Source of the DNA: Eggerthella lenta DSM 2243
GTDB taxonomy: Bacteria; Actinomycetota; Coriobacteriia; Coriobacteriales; Eggerthellaceae
NCBI RefSeq assembly: GCF_000024265.1
Contig: NC_013204.1
Span: forward strand, 1,476,180 to 1,540,179
Reading direction: 5' to 3'
Length of the DNA stretch: 64,000 nucleotides
The position numbers were made by a program, and so were the translations under genes. Every line of letters starts with the position of its first letter. Position 1 is the first letter of the stretch. This document shows positions 26,037 through 34,771 of the stretch, piece after piece. Under the pieces are notes generated by a model, which saw nothing but the letters and a program-made list of their open reading frames with translations, searched no databases and was not told where the DNA came from.

Positions 26037-26576
26037 ATGATCCTGTCTGACAAGACCATAGAGAAGCTCCTCGCCGAAGGAAGCCTTGCCATCGAGCCCC
26101 TCGAGCCGGAGCAGATCCAGCCCGCCAGCGTGGACATCCGCCTGGGCGACACGTTCGGCATCGTCGAGGACACGCCGAGCGGCATCGTGGGGCTGGAGGA
26201 CGAGATCGCCTACAAGACGATCCGCACCGACCGCTACATCCTGCTGCCGGGCCAGTTCGTGCTGGCAACCACCATGGAGTACGTGCGCCTGGGCGCCGAC
26301 CTCACCGCCTTCGTGGAAGGGCGCAGCTCGCTGGGGCGCATGGGGCTGTTCGTGCAGAACGCCGGTTGGGTGGATCCGGGCTTCGAAGGCGAGATCACGC
26401 TGGAGCTGTTCAACGCGAACCGCTGCGCGCTGGAGCTGCGCTCGGGCAGGCGCGTGGGGCAGCTGGTGTTCGCCCAGCTGGACGAGGCGGCGAAGAACCC
26501 CTACGCCGGCAAGTACCAGGGCCAGCGCGGCGCTACGGGCTCGCGCGTGTACCTCGATCCGGAGGCAGCGCGCTAG
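26037..26576 (+). CDS. dcd: dCTP deaminase
   Basis: 179 aa. It deaminates dCTP to dUTP for thymidylate synthesis; some members also hydrolyse dUTP to dUMP. Trimeric dUTPase-fold motifs: QPASVDIRLG near residue 28, EGRSSLGRMG (94-103, nucleotide and phosphate contacts), GWVDPGFEGEITLEL with the catalytic Glu of TLE, and C-terminal GKYQGQRGATGSR. The GKYQG ending occurs in both mono- and bifunctional types, so dUTPase activity is open. SD GAAAGGAAA is upstream. It follows the methyltransferase by 59 nt. Confidence 0.92.
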   Translation: MILSDKTIEKLLAEGSLAIEPLEPEQIQPASVDIRLGDTFGIVEDTPSGIVGLEDEIAYKTIRTDRYILLPGQFVLATTMEYVRLGADLTAFVEGRSSLGRMGLFVQNAGWVDPGFEGEITLELFNANRCALELRSGRRVGQLVFAQLDEAAKNPYAGKYQGQRGATGSRVYLDPEAAR

Positions 26577-26693
26577 CGCAGGCGCGCCCTGTCGATCTCC
26601 GCGCGCATCGGCGGTTGCCGTGCCGATCCGCCCCCGTTTCCGCAGCGCTTCTGCTCGCCGTGGATGTTCTACGATTTTTCCGGTCTGGCGGAC

Positions 26694-26723
26694 TTGACCT
26701 GCTAAACTTCAACCTTGTATGCG
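26694..26723 (+). promoter_or_regulatory. Candidate promoter of the cyclophilin gene
   Basis: -35 TTGACC (26694-26699), 18-bp spacer, weak -10 TATGCG (26718-26723), about 60 nt before the gene start. Confidence 0.4.
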
Positions 26724-26783
26724 ATACTTTCGCCCCGTTTCGCGTGGGCGCATGATAGCAAGCAAACGAAAAGGAGCCGACCC

Positions 26784-27317
26784 ATGGCGCAGTACACTCC
26801 GGAATACCAGCCGACCGGCGACGAGGTCGCCGTCATCACCACGTCGAAGGGCACCGTCCGCGTGCAGCTGGCGGGCAAGGACGCCCCCATCCACGTGGGC
26901 AACTTCGTCGAGCTGGCGCGCAAGGGCTTCTACGACGGCCTGAAGTTCCACCGCCACGTTCCCGGCTTCGTGATCCAAGGCGGCTGCCCGAACACGCGCG
27001 ACCTCACGCCCGAAGAGGTCGTCAAGAAGGCCGGCAACCCGTTCGCGGGCCTCGGCACGGGCGGCCCGGGCTATTCCATCAAGGAGGAGTTCTCCACGAA
27101 CCCCAACAACAAGCACCTCGACGGCTCGCTGGCCATGGCGCGCTCCCAGGATCCCAACTCCGCCGGCTCGCAGTTCTACCTGTGCCTGGGCGCCCAGCCC
27201 ATGCTGGACTCGGGCTACACGGTGTTCGGCCAGACGATCGACGGCATGGACGTCATCGGCCAGCTGCGCGTAGGCGACGTGATCGAGAGCGTCGAGATCG
27301 AGAACGCCGCCGAATAG
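26784..27317 (+). CDS. Cyclophilin-type peptidyl-prolyl cis-trans isomerase
   Basis: 177 aa from ATG 26784, with AAGGAG 9 nt upstream; the longer reading is not protein-like. No signal peptide, so cytoplasmic. Cyclophilin core: FYDGLKFHRHVPGFVIQGGCP (catalytic Arg replaced in context by HRHVPGF), GSLAMARSQDPNSAGSQFYLC and YTVFGQTIDGMDV. It catalyses proline isomerisation in protein folding. It precedes a TPR protein by 46 nt; a folding-factor and scaffold pairing is possible but not required. Confidence 0.92.
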   Translation: MAQYTPEYQPTGDEVAVITTSKGTVRVQLAGKDAPIHVGNFVELARKGFYDGLKFHRHVPGFVIQGGCPNTRDLTPEEVVKKAGNPFAGLGTGGPGYSIKEEFSTNPNNKHLDGSLAMARSQDPNSAGSQFYLCLGAQPMLDSGYTVFGQTIDGMDVIGQLRVGDVIESVEIENAAE

Positions 27318-27363
27318 CGATCCGAGACGCCGAGGCGATTCCGCGAAGATACGAAGGAAGCAG

Positions 27364-28722
27364 ATGAACAACGACTTATTCCAGCAAGCCCGGGCGGCGT
27401 ACGCGCGCAAGGACTTCCAAGGCGCCCTGGCTGCCTACACGCAGTGCTTGCAGGATGCGGGCAGCTCGCTTGCACCCGGCGAGGTGGGGCTGCTGTACCA
27501 CCAGATCGGCAACTGCCTGGTCAAGCTCAAGAACCCGAACGAGGCCATCCACGCCTACACGCAGGCGACCGCCGATGCGGCCTACGACGCGTGCGGCGCG
27601 GTGAACTACAACCTCGGCATGGCCTACGCCTCGCTGCATGATTACGAGGACGCCGTCAAGCACTTCGAGATCGCCGTGTCCGACGCCAAGTACGATGCGT
27701 CCTACAAGGCCTACTCGGGCATGGGCAACGCGCTGTTGAAGCTGGGCAAGTCGGCCGAGGCCGGCGTGGCGTTTCGCGAGGCCGCGCTCGACGAGGCCAA
27801 CCCCGATCCCACGAAGGCGCTGCTCAACCTCGGCGTGTGCTTCATGGCGCTCGACCGTCCGGCCGACGCCGTGGCCTCCTATGAAAGCGCGCTGCAGTTC
27901 GACATGCAGCCCGACACGCGCAACAAGCTGTACGCGAACCTCGGCCAGGCCTACGTGGCCAGCGGCCAGATGCAGAAGGCCGTGAACGCCTTCGACGAGT
28001 CCATCGCCGACAAGACGTACTTCCTCAGCGACTCGGCCAGCGTCGACTACCAGCGCGCAATCGCCGCGGTCGCCCAGGGCACGTCCGAGATCACTCAGGT
28101 GATGGCTCCGGTGGCGCCCGTTGCCGACATGTCGGGGCTCGACGTGGCCGCCGACGGCACGGCCGTGTACGTGGATCAGGATCCGTACGCGGCGGGCGGC
28201 CAGGAACCGTACTACTACGCCGATCCGTACGCCCAGGCCGAGACGAACCCCTACGGCGCCCCGGGCGCGGAGGATCATTTCTTCAACGCCAGCGACGAAG
28301 AGCTGGAGCAGTGGTCGAAGGGTCTCGCCAAGCAGGATCGCAAGCGCCGCAACGTGGGTCTCAAGATCCTCGTCACCATCATCCTGATCGTGCTGGTCGC
28401 TTTCGGCGCCGCCGTGTTCCTGTACACGCAGGGCTGGGGCTATCCGTCGCAGGACCAGGTGGTCGAGCAGCTGTTCTCGGATCCGAAAGCGGCCTTCGCC
28501 AGCGAGGTGACCGAGGAGAACGCCGCGTCCATGACCGAGCTCCTCTCGACGGTGGGCAGCCCTGCGATCGACGGCATGGACAAGTCCATGAGCGATTCCA
28601 CCGTGTACGTGACGGCTAAGACGCCCGAAGGCGGCGACGTGCAGTACAAGGTATCCCTCGTGCGCAACATGATCGGGTGGAAGGTGTCGAACGTGGAGCT
28701 GTACTTCCCGAGCCAGAACTGA
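27364..28722 (+). CDS. TPR-repeat protein with one C-terminal membrane helix
   Basis: 452 aa. Residues 1-235 hold five to six tetratricopeptide repeats (for example YHQIGNCLVKLKNPNEAIHAY, YNLGMAYASLHDYEDAVKHF, LLNLGVCFMALDRPADAVASY). Residues about 260-315 are a Tyr/Pro/Asp-rich disordered linker (DQDPYAAGGQEPYYYADPY). A basic stop-transfer KQDRKRRN precedes a single helix at about 335-358, then a roughly 90-aa extracellular domain. With TPRs inside and a small domain outside it could link cytoplasmic partners to the envelope. No named family recognised. Start ATG has GGAAGCAG nearby. Confidence 0.75.
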   Translation: MNNDLFQQARAAYARKDFQGALAAYTQCLQDAGSSLAPGEVGLLYHQIGNCLVKLKNPNEAIHAYTQATADAAYDACGAVNYNLGMAYASLHDYEDAVKHFEIAVSDAKYDASYKAYSGMGNALLKLGKSAEAGVAFREAALDEANPDPTKALLNLGVCFMALDRPADAVASYESALQFDMQPDTRNKLYANLGQAYVASGQMQKAVNAFDESIADKTYFLSDSASVDYQRAIAAVAQGTSEITQVMAPVAPVADMSGLDVAADGTAVYVDQDPYAAGGQEPYYYADPYAQAETNPYGAPGAEDHFFNASDEELEQWSKGLAKQDRKRRNVGLKILVTIILIVLVAFGAAVFLYTQGWGYPSQDQVVEQLFSDPKAAFASEVTEENAASMTELLSTVGSPAIDGMDKSMSDSTVYVTAKTPEGGDVQYKVSLVRNMIGWKVSNVELYFPSQN

Positions 28723-28745
28723 CAAAAGCGGCATACGCCGTTTTT

Positions 28746-28875
28746 GTCATCCTGAGCGGAGCGACCGAAGGAAGCGAAGTCGAAGGATCCCGTGCGGCGC
28801 AAGCCGGAAGCCGTCGGTCGGCGCCATAGGGGATCCTTCGACTGCGGCGGCTTCGCCGCCTCCGCTCAGGATGAC
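28746..28875. repeat. 130-bp nested palindrome, GTCATCCTGAGCG family
   Basis: Outer arms GTCATCCTGAGCGGAG (28746-28761) and CTCCGCTCAGGATGAC (28860-28875) are perfect 16-bp inverted repeats. Inner arms GTCGAAGGATCCC (28779-28791) and GGGATCCTTCGAC (28830-28842) are perfect over 13 bp. It fills the gap between the TPR gene and ndk; a TATAAA (28883-28888) just after it may be the ndk -10. Confidence 0.8.
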
Positions 28876-28910
28876 ACCCTCGTATAAAGAGAGAGAAAGG
28901 GCACTACAAC

Positions 28911-29315
28911 ATGGCACAGCAGAAGACCTACACGATGATCAAGCCCGACGGCGTGCGCAACGGCCACATCGGCGAGATCGTCAACCGCTTCGAGCGCGCG
29001 GGCCTCAAGATCGAGCGCATGGAGCTGGGCATGGTGACCGACGAGCAGGCGAAGGCCAACTACGCCGAGCATGAGGGCAAGCCGTTCTACGACGGCCTCA
29101 TTTCCTACATCACCAGCGGCCCGGTCGTGAAGATGGTCGTGTCCGGCGACGGCGCGGTGGCCAAGTGCCGCTCCCTTATGGGCGCCACTAATCCGGCAGA
29201 AGCTGCCCCCGGCACGATTCGCGGCGATTTCGGCCTCATCATGGACGAGAATGTCATCCATGGCTCCGATTCCCCGGAATCCGCCGAGCGCGAGATCGGC
29301 ATCTTCTTCGCGTAA
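28911..29315 (+). CDS. ndk: Nucleoside diphosphate kinase
   Basis: 134 aa, a standard short bacterial Ndk that equilibrates nucleoside tri- and diphosphates through a phosphohistidine. Motifs: YTMIKPDGVRNG at the start, the FYDGLISYITSGPVVKMV segment, GATNPAEAAPGTIRGDFG, and the active-site histidine in NVIHGSDSPESA (about H117). SD GAGAAAGG is upstream. A strong terminator follows, so it is the end of its transcript. Confidence 0.97.
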   Translation: MAQQKTYTMIKPDGVRNGHIGEIVNRFERAGLKIERMELGMVTDEQAKANYAEHEGKPFYDGLISYITSGPVVKMVVSGDGAVAKCRSLMGATNPAEAAPGTIRGDFGLIMDENVIHGSDSPESAEREIGIFFA

Positions 29316-29326
29316 AGCACGTTCCG

Positions 29327-29381
29327 AGCGCGCCGCCGCGTACGAGCCTTTCGCTCGAGCGACGGCGCGCTTTTTGTTTTT
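29327..29381 (+). terminator. Terminator of ndk
   Basis: Stem AGCGCGCCG (29327-29335) / CGGCGCGCT (29363-29371), with an internal branch, then TTTTGTTTTT. Confidence 0.85.
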
Positions 29382-29437
29382 CGGAGCTTCGCGCACCGAA
29401 GGTTGCGCGGGATACCAGACGAGAAAAGGACGTGAGC

Positions 29438-30475
29438 ATGCTCTATCGAGTCATCGACGCTGCTGAACTTCCCTCGCTCGTGTCGGCGTTCATGGAAACC
29501 TACGAAGTGGTGGCTCCGGTCAAGCGCGACCAGGGCTACGCCTTCGAGACCATCGAATCGCCCGACGACATCGAGCTTGCCTATCCTACCACCATGGCTT
29601 CGCCGAAGAAGTACTTCCTGCCGCCCGAGGAGACGCTCATGTCCTTCGACGCGCGCACGAACAGCGTGACCGACTTCGCCGCCGAGATCACGCCGCGCGT
29701 CATCTTCGGCGCGCATGCCTGCGACATCAACGCGGTGAACCGGCTCGACCTCGTGTTCAAGGACGGCCGCTATCCCGACCCCTACTACGTCGCCCGGCGC
29801 AACGCCACGCTCATCGTGGGGATCAGCTGCATGCCCTCCGAGACGTGCTTCTGCCATTTGTGGGGCTCCGACGAGGCGCGTTTCGGCTACGACCTGTTTT
29901 TGCAGGATATCGGCGGAAAGTACCTGGTCAGCATATCCAGCGTCGAGGCGGCGAACATCCTCGAGGCGGCGTGCAACCCGCGCGTGGCCACCGACGAGGA
30001 CCGTATCGAGTTCCGCCACGCCACGCGTCGGCGCCAGGAGGCGTTCAACGACGCTATTCCCGACATCCAGGACGTGGCCATGCTCATGGACGCGTTCCAT
30101 AAGGACCCGTTCTGGGAGGAGCTGGGCGGACGCTGCCTGTCGTGCACGGCGTGCTCGGCGGTGTGCCCCACGTGCTTCTGCTTCGACATCCAGGACACGT
30201 TCGATCCCTCCGGCGAGGCGGGTCGGCGCGAGCGCGTGTGGGACGCGTGCACTGCGCCGCAGTTCGCGCAGGTGGCCGGCGGCCACAACTTCCGCGGCGA
30301 CGGGCGCAACCGCGTGCGGCATCGCATGTACCACAAGCTCAACGGGTTCCTCGCGAACCATGACCGCATGCTGTGCGTGGGGTGCGGTCGCTGCGTGAAG
30401 GCGTGCAAGGCGAACATCAACCCCATCGAGGTGCTCGAGTTCTTCGAGAGGAAGGGGATGCAAGATGCCCAGTAG
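29438..30475 (+). CDS. Cytosolic [NiFe] hydrogenase, iron-sulfur (beta) subunit HydB-like
   Basis: 345 aa from ATG 29438; a GTG two codons earlier is the alternative, and both share SD AAAGGA. It is related to HydB of archaeal sulfhydrogenases and to AsrA of sulfite reductase. Two ferredoxin-like clusters are visible: CLSCTACSAVCPTC (residues 233-246) and CVGCGRCVKACK near 309-320; further cysteines at 95, 131, 137 and 139 may bind a third. It passes electrons between the hydrogenase module and the flavin subunit encoded next. The gene order beta-gamma-delta-alpha is that of group 3 NAD(P)-linked hydrogenases. It overlaps the next gene by 11 nt. Confidence 0.87.
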   Translation: MLYRVIDAAELPSLVSAFMETYEVVAPVKRDQGYAFETIESPDDIELAYPTTMASPKKYFLPPEETLMSFDARTNSVTDFAAEITPRVIFGAHACDINAVNRLDLVFKDGRYPDPYYVARRNATLIVGISCMPSETCFCHLWGSDEARFGYDLFLQDIGGKYLVSISSVEAANILEAACNPRVATDEDRIEFRHATRRRQEAFNDAIPDIQDVAMLMDAFHKDPFWEELGGRCLSCTACSAVCPTCFCFDIQDTFDPSGEAGRRERVWDACTAPQFAQVAGGHNFRGDGRNRVRHRMYHKLNGFLANHDRMLCVGCGRCVKACKANINPIEVLEFFERKGMQDAQ

Positions 30476-31376
30476 CTGCGCGGTGTCCACCGTCCAGGTC
30501 AAACCGTTCTTCGACGAGGCGGCTCCCCTGTCGGGCGAGCAGATGATGGCGGCGAACCCGTATCGGCCTTGGCCGGCGCGGATCACGTCCATCATCGACC
30601 TCACCGAGACGGAGAAGCTGTTCGAGTTCCGCCTTATCGACGAGCGCATCCGCGATGCGTTCTCGCACGAGCCGGGCCAGTTCGTCGAGGTGTCCATCTT
30701 CGGGGTGGGCGAGGCGCCTATCTCCATATCCAGCTCGCCGTCCAAGCGCGGCTTCATCGAGCTGTGCGTGCGTCGCACCGGCCACTTCACCGAGGTGCTG
30801 CACAAGATGCAGTGCGGCGACATCGTGGGCCTGCGCGGCCCGTTCGGCCGAGGCTTCCCGTTCGAGGACATGAAGGGGCACGACATCCTGCTGGTGGCGG
30901 GCGGCCTCGGCATCGCTCCTCTGCGCTCGCTCATCAACAACATCCACGACGAGCGTTCCGAGTTCGGCAAGGTCACCATCATCTACGGTTCGAAGAACCC
31001 CTCCGAGGTGATGTTCCGCCAGCAGTTCGAGATGTGGCGCCATCGCAAGGACTTCGACCTGTACCTGACGGTGGATCATCCCGACGACACGTGGGACGGC
31101 GAGGTCGGCCTGGTCACAAAGCCTTTCGAGCATTTGGAGATCGATGCCGCCAACACGTTCGGCGCCCTGTGCGGGCCGCCGGTGATGTATAGGTTCGCCA
31201 TCGACGAGATGCGGAAGAAGGGCATCAGCTACGACCATATCTACGTGAGCTTCGAGCGCCATATGAAGTGCGGCATGGGCAAGTGCGGCCACTGCCAGAT
31301 CGGGCATCAGTACGTGTGCATCGACGGGCCCGTGTTCAACTATTGGGAAGCCAAGAACATCCAGGGGTCGATGTAG
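30465..31376 (+). CDS. Hydrogenase FAD/NAD(P)-binding (gamma) subunit HydG-like
   Basis: 303 aa. A ferredoxin-NADP-reductase-like protein (HydG/AsrB/PyrK type). The FAD domain has EPGQFVEVSIFG and GEAPISISSSPS; the NAD(P) domain has ILLVAGGLGIAPLRSLI and IIYGSKNPSEVMF; the C-terminal [2Fe-2S] loop has MKCGMGKCGHCQIGHQYVC. It should couple the hydrogenase to NAD(P)H in the cytoplasm. NAD versus NADP preference is not readable with confidence. SD GAGAGGAAGGGG lies inside the upstream gene. Confidence 0.9.
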   Translation: MPSSCAVSTVQVKPFFDEAAPLSGEQMMAANPYRPWPARITSIIDLTETEKLFEFRLIDERIRDAFSHEPGQFVEVSIFGVGEAPISISSSPSKRGFIELCVRRTGHFTEVLHKMQCGDIVGLRGPFGRGFPFEDMKGHDILLVAGGLGIAPLRSLINNIHDERSEFGKVTIIYGSKNPSEVMFRQQFEMWRHRKDFDLYLTVDHPDDTWDGEVGLVTKPFEHLEIDAANTFGALCGPPVMYRFAIDEMRKKGISYDHIYVSFERHMKCGMGKCGHCQIGHQYVCIDGPVFNYWEAKNIQGSM

Positions 31377-31377
31377 G

Positions 31378-32178
31378 ATGGAGAAGCGCGACATGAACGG
31401 AAACTGCATAGCCTGCCAGGAGAAGCCGTCCGCGCCGCGCGTGGTGGTCGTGGGCCTGGCCAGCTGCTTCGGCTGCCAACTGCAGATCACGAACGCCGAG
31501 GCGCACCTGCTGGACGTGCTCGGTCAGATCGATCTGCGCTATTGGCAGCTGGCCTCGAGCGATCCCATGCCCGAGGACTTCGACGTGGCCATCATCGAGG
31601 GCGCCGTCACCACCGAGGAATCCGAAGCGACGGTGCGCAGCCTGCGCGAGAAGGCGGGCGCGATCATCGCCGTGGGCGCGTGCGCCACGACGGCCGGCAT
31701 TCCCGGCATGGCCGCAGAGGGGTTCCTCGAGCGTCCTGGGCAGGTGTACGATCGGGTGCCGTCGGCCTGCGGCGACATGGTGGCGCCGCGCGCGGTGGGC
31801 GCCGTCATCGACGTGGACTTCGAGGTGCGTGCGTGCCCCATCGACAGCTACGACTTCATCGACGTGCTGCAGCGCGCGCTGTACGGCTCGAACAAGACGT
31901 ATCCCTCGCGCACGATGTGCGGCGACTGCAAGCGCAACGAGACGAGCTGCTTCTTCGGAAAGGGGCAGCTGTGCCTGGGGCTCGTGACCACGGCCGGGTG
32001 CGGCGCGAAGTGCGTTAACCTGGGCCGTCCGTGCAACGGGTGCAGGGGGCTGTCGCCCGACGCGAACCTGGCGTCGGCGCGCGAGGCGGTGGCGCGCTAC
32101 GGCGTGTCGGTCGCCGACTTCGACCAGGCGCTCGAGATGTTCAACCAGACGAACCCCGCCCTTGCGGGCAGCGAGTGA
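31378..32178 (+). CDS. Cytosolic [NiFe] hydrogenase small (delta) subunit
   Basis: 266 aa, without a Tat signal, so cytoplasmic. The proximal-cluster motif LASCFGCQLQI has C30 and C33, followed by AVGACATTAGIPGMA. Two more clusters are supplied by the Cys-rich C-terminal half (CGDCKRNETSC, CLGLVTTAGCGAKC, CNGCRG). It carries electrons from the Ni-Fe site in the large subunit to HydB. It starts 1 nt after the gamma-subunit stop; an internal ATG five codons later is an alternative start. Confidence 0.9.
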   Translation: MEKRDMNGNCIACQEKPSAPRVVVVGLASCFGCQLQITNAEAHLLDVLGQIDLRYWQLASSDPMPEDFDVAIIEGAVTTEESEATVRSLREKAGAIIAVGACATTAGIPGMAAEGFLERPGQVYDRVPSACGDMVAPRAVGAVIDVDFEVRACPIDSYDFIDVLQRALYGSNKTYPSRTMCGDCKRNETSCFFGKGQLCLGLVTTAGCGAKCVNLGRPCNGCRGLSPDANLASAREAVARYGVSVADFDQALEMFNQTNPALAGSE

Positions 32179-32189
32179 GGACGCATTCT

Positions 32190-33482
32190 ATGACGAAAAC
32201 AGCGATTCACGTCGATCATATCGCCCGCGTCGAGGGCCACGGCAACGTGCACGTGGTCATCGAGGACGGGGAAGTGAAAACCGTCGAGATGAACGTCGTC
32301 GAGCCGGCCCGCCTGTTCGAGAGCATGGTGCGCGGCCGCCGCTTCGAGGAGATCCCCTACATCTCTTCGCGCATCTGCGGCATCTGCTCGTCGAGCCACG
32401 TGGTGACCGACCTCAAGGCCATCGAGCGCGTGTTCGGCGTGGAGGTGACCGACCGCACGCGCGCCCTGCGCGAGCTTCTGGTGTACGGCTCCTATTTACA
32501 GAACCATGCGTCGCATCTGTTCGTGTTCGCCGCACCCGACTTCCTCGGCATGCCCAGCGTGTTCCCGCTGGCTCAGACCGATCCCGAGCTGTTCGAGCAG
32601 GCGCTGGGCCTCAAAGCGCTGGGCAACGAGCTGTGCACGAAGGTGGGAGGTCGCAGCATCCATCCTATCACCGCCGTGGTGGGGGGCTTCACGCACGAGA
32701 TAGAGCCGGCCGAGTATCTGGAGCTGGCAGACAAGATGGATGCGGCGATGGACTTCGCCCTTGAGGCGGTGGATCTGTTCCGCGGCTTCGAGGTGCCCGA
32801 CATCGCTACGGCCGGCGACATGCTGGCCATGGTGGAGGACGACTATTACCCGGTGGAATGCTCCGACCAAGCGTTTTTCCTGAACGCGGGCATCGTCTTC
32901 GATGCGAACGAGGTGCAGGAGCATATCGAGGAGCATGCGGTGCCGCATTCGGCGGCTCTGTTGGCGCGCGTGCGCGAGACGCAGAGCCCGTACTTCACCG
33001 GCGCGCTGGCCCGCGTCAACGCATCGTGGCAGAACCTGGGGCAGAACGCGAAGGTGGCCGCCGCGAAGGCGGGCTTGCGCCCGCCTGAGGCGAACCCGTT
33101 CATGAACAACGTGGCCCAGGCCGTGGAGATCGTGGATGCGCTCGACCGCTGCGCCGACCTGTGCCGCAAGCTTGCCGAGCCGGGCGCCATCGCCAGCTCC
33201 AGCCTGCCCGTGCCCTTCGAGGTGAAGGCGGGGCGCGCCGTGGGCTTCACCGAGGCTCCGCGCGGCGCGCTGTTCCACGACCTCACGCTGGATGCCGAGG
33301 GACGCGTGACGCATGCGTCCATTCTCACGCCTACGGCGCAGAACGTGGCGAACCTGGAAGCCGACATGCGCCTTTTGGCCGAGAAGCTGGTGGCCGACGG
33401 GGCTGCGGAAGACGTCGTGCGCCTCGAGATCGAGAAGCTCGTGCGAGCCTACGATCCCTGCCTCAGCTGCAGCGTGCACTAA
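32190..33482 (+). CDS. Cytosolic [NiFe] hydrogenase large (alpha) subunit without C-terminal tail
   Basis: 430 aa from ATG 32190. Nickel ligands: L1 RICGICSSSH (61-70) and L2 DPCLSCSVH (422-430). It catalyses reversible H2 oxidation. The gene stops exactly at the histidine of L2. Most large subunits carry a further 4-30 residues there that a dedicated endopeptidase removes after nickel insertion, as in the second hydrogenase of this window (20 extra residues). This protein should therefore mature without proteolysis. It is the last gene of the four-gene unit, followed by a terminator. Confidence 0.9.
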   Translation: MTKTAIHVDHIARVEGHGNVHVVIEDGEVKTVEMNVVEPARLFESMVRGRRFEEIPYISSRICGICSSSHVVTDLKAIERVFGVEVTDRTRALRELLVYGSYLQNHASHLFVFAAPDFLGMPSVFPLAQTDPELFEQALGLKALGNELCTKVGGRSIHPITAVVGGFTHEIEPAEYLELADKMDAAMDFALEAVDLFRGFEVPDIATAGDMLAMVEDDYYPVECSDQAFFLNAGIVFDANEVQEHIEEHAVPHSAALLARVRETQSPYFTGALARVNASWQNLGQNAKVAAAKAGLRPPEANPFMNNVAQAVEIVDALDRCADLCRKLAEPGAIASSSLPVPFEVKAGRAVGFTEAPRGALFHDLTLDAEGRVTHASILTPTAQNVANLEADMRLLAEKLVADGAAEDVVRLEIEKLVRAYDPCLSCSVH

Positions 33483-33530
33483 ACCGAGACAAAGGGACGT
33501 GTTAACGTCTCATTCCCTTATGATGGAAAG

Positions 33531-33562
33531 GCTGGGATCCGTTACGGGTTCCAGCTTTTTTT
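33531..33562 (+). terminator. Terminator of the cytosolic hydrogenase operon
   Basis: Stem GCTGGGATCC / GGGTTCCAGC with G-U pairs, loop GTTAC, then TTTTTTT. Confidence 0.8.
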
Positions 33563-33652
33563 GGTCTGAGACGAGGGTGAGACAGAGGGGCGGTGAGGCG
33601 GAGGCGCGGGTGTGCCCCTCGTGGATTTTCATCATCGCGTCAACGCCTGTGC

Positions 33653-33658
33653 TAGAAT
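33653..33658 (+). promoter_or_regulatory. Candidate -10 element for the mreB operon
   Basis: TAGAAT preceded by TGC (extended -10), about 40 nt before mreB. A weak -35 (TTCATC) lies 18 bp upstream. Confidence 0.4.
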
Positions 33659-33697
33659 TCGGTTTCACCTGGAATCGAGATTCAAGGGGTTTCCTGT

Positions 33698-34753
33698 ATG
33701 TCCTTTTTAGACATGTTCTCGGGTCTGACTGGCCAGATGTCCACGGATATGGCCATCGACCTCGGAACTGCAAATACACTGGTCGCCATCCCGGGCGAGG
33801 GCATCGTTGTCAACGAGCCCTCGGTTGTCGCCATCGAGAAGGCGACCCATCGCGTGCTCGCAGTGGGCCACGAAGCCAAGAACATGATCAACCATACGCC
33901 CGAGGCGTTCTCGGCCGAGCATCCCCTGCACGACGGCGTAGTGGCCGACTACGACGTGACCGAGGCCATGATCTCGGCGTTCATCAGCAAAGCGGCGCCG
34001 CGCAAGTATCCCTGGCAGGCCAAGCCCCGCATCGTCATCTGCATCCCGTGCGGCGCAACCTCGGTGGAGAAGCGCGCGGTGTTCGAGGCTGCCGTTCAGG
34101 CCGGCGCTCGTCAGGCATACCTCATCGAGGAGCCCATGGCCGCGGCCATGGGCGCCGACCTGCCCGTCACCGAGCCGACGGGCTCGATGGTCGTGGATAT
34201 CGGCGGCGGCACCACGGAAGTGGCCGTCATCTCGCTCGGCGGCATCGTCACCTCCTCGTCGCTGCGCCTGGCCGGCAACCGCATGGACGAGGCCATCGCC
34301 ATGCACCTGCGCGACCTGCTGGGCATCAAGATCGGTGAGCGAACAGCCGAGATCATCAAGATCAAGATCGGCTCCATCCTGCCGTTCGAGGACGGTCGCG
34401 AGCGCGACATGATCATCTCGGGCCAGGATGTGATCACCGAGCAGCCGAAGGAGGTCACCATCCAATCCGAGGACGTGCGCTCCGCGCTTGTGCAGCCTTG
34501 TGAGGAGATGGTCGTGCATATCAAGGAGACGTTCAAGAAAACGAACCCCGATCTCGCCTCCGACATCATTCAGAACGGCATCCTGCTGACGGGCGGCGGC
34601 GGCCTCTTGTCCGGTCTCGACCGCTATCTCACCGACAAGCTGGAGATTCCCGTGTGGACGAGCGAGACGGCGCTCACGAACGTGGTTATGGGCTGCCTCA
34701 AGGTGCTCGAGACGCCTACGGCGCTCAAGCAGACGCTCATGCGCTCGAAATAG
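33698..34753 (+). CDS. mreB: Rod-shape actin homologue MreB
   Basis: 351 aa. MreB filaments guide the elongasome that inserts lateral peptidoglycan. Actin-fold ATPase motifs: phosphate 1 MAIDLGTANTLV, connect 1 IEEPMAAAMGA, phosphate 2 VVDIGGGTTEVAVISLGG, adenosine motif ILLTGGGGLLSGL. The amphipathic N-terminus MSFLDMFSGLTG could contact the membrane. It is first in mreB-mreC-mreD-PBP2-rodA, the usual elongasome cluster, which implies a rod-shaped cell. Confidence 0.97.
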   Translation: MSFLDMFSGLTGQMSTDMAIDLGTANTLVAIPGEGIVVNEPSVVAIEKATHRVLAVGHEAKNMINHTPEAFSAEHPLHDGVVADYDVTEAMISAFISKAAPRKYPWQAKPRIVICIPCGATSVEKRAVFEAAVQAGARQAYLIEEPMAAAMGADLPVTEPTGSMVVDIGGGTTEVAVISLGGIVTSSSLRLAGNRMDEAIAMHLRDLLGIKIGERTAEIIKIKIGSILPFEDGRERDMIISGQDVITEQPKEVTIQSEDVRSALVQPCEEMVVHIKETFKKTNPDLASDIIQNGILLTGGGGLLSGLDRYLTDKLEIPVWTSETALTNVVMGCLKVLETPTALKQTLMRSK

Positions 34754-34771
34754 GGTTGAGCCGGCTTATCG

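Noticed and set aside
28746-28875. Terminator of the TPR gene
   Set aside because: No T-run follows either stem and the same sequence recurs at 24124 and 42738, so it is better described as a dispersed repeat, although it may also affect termination.
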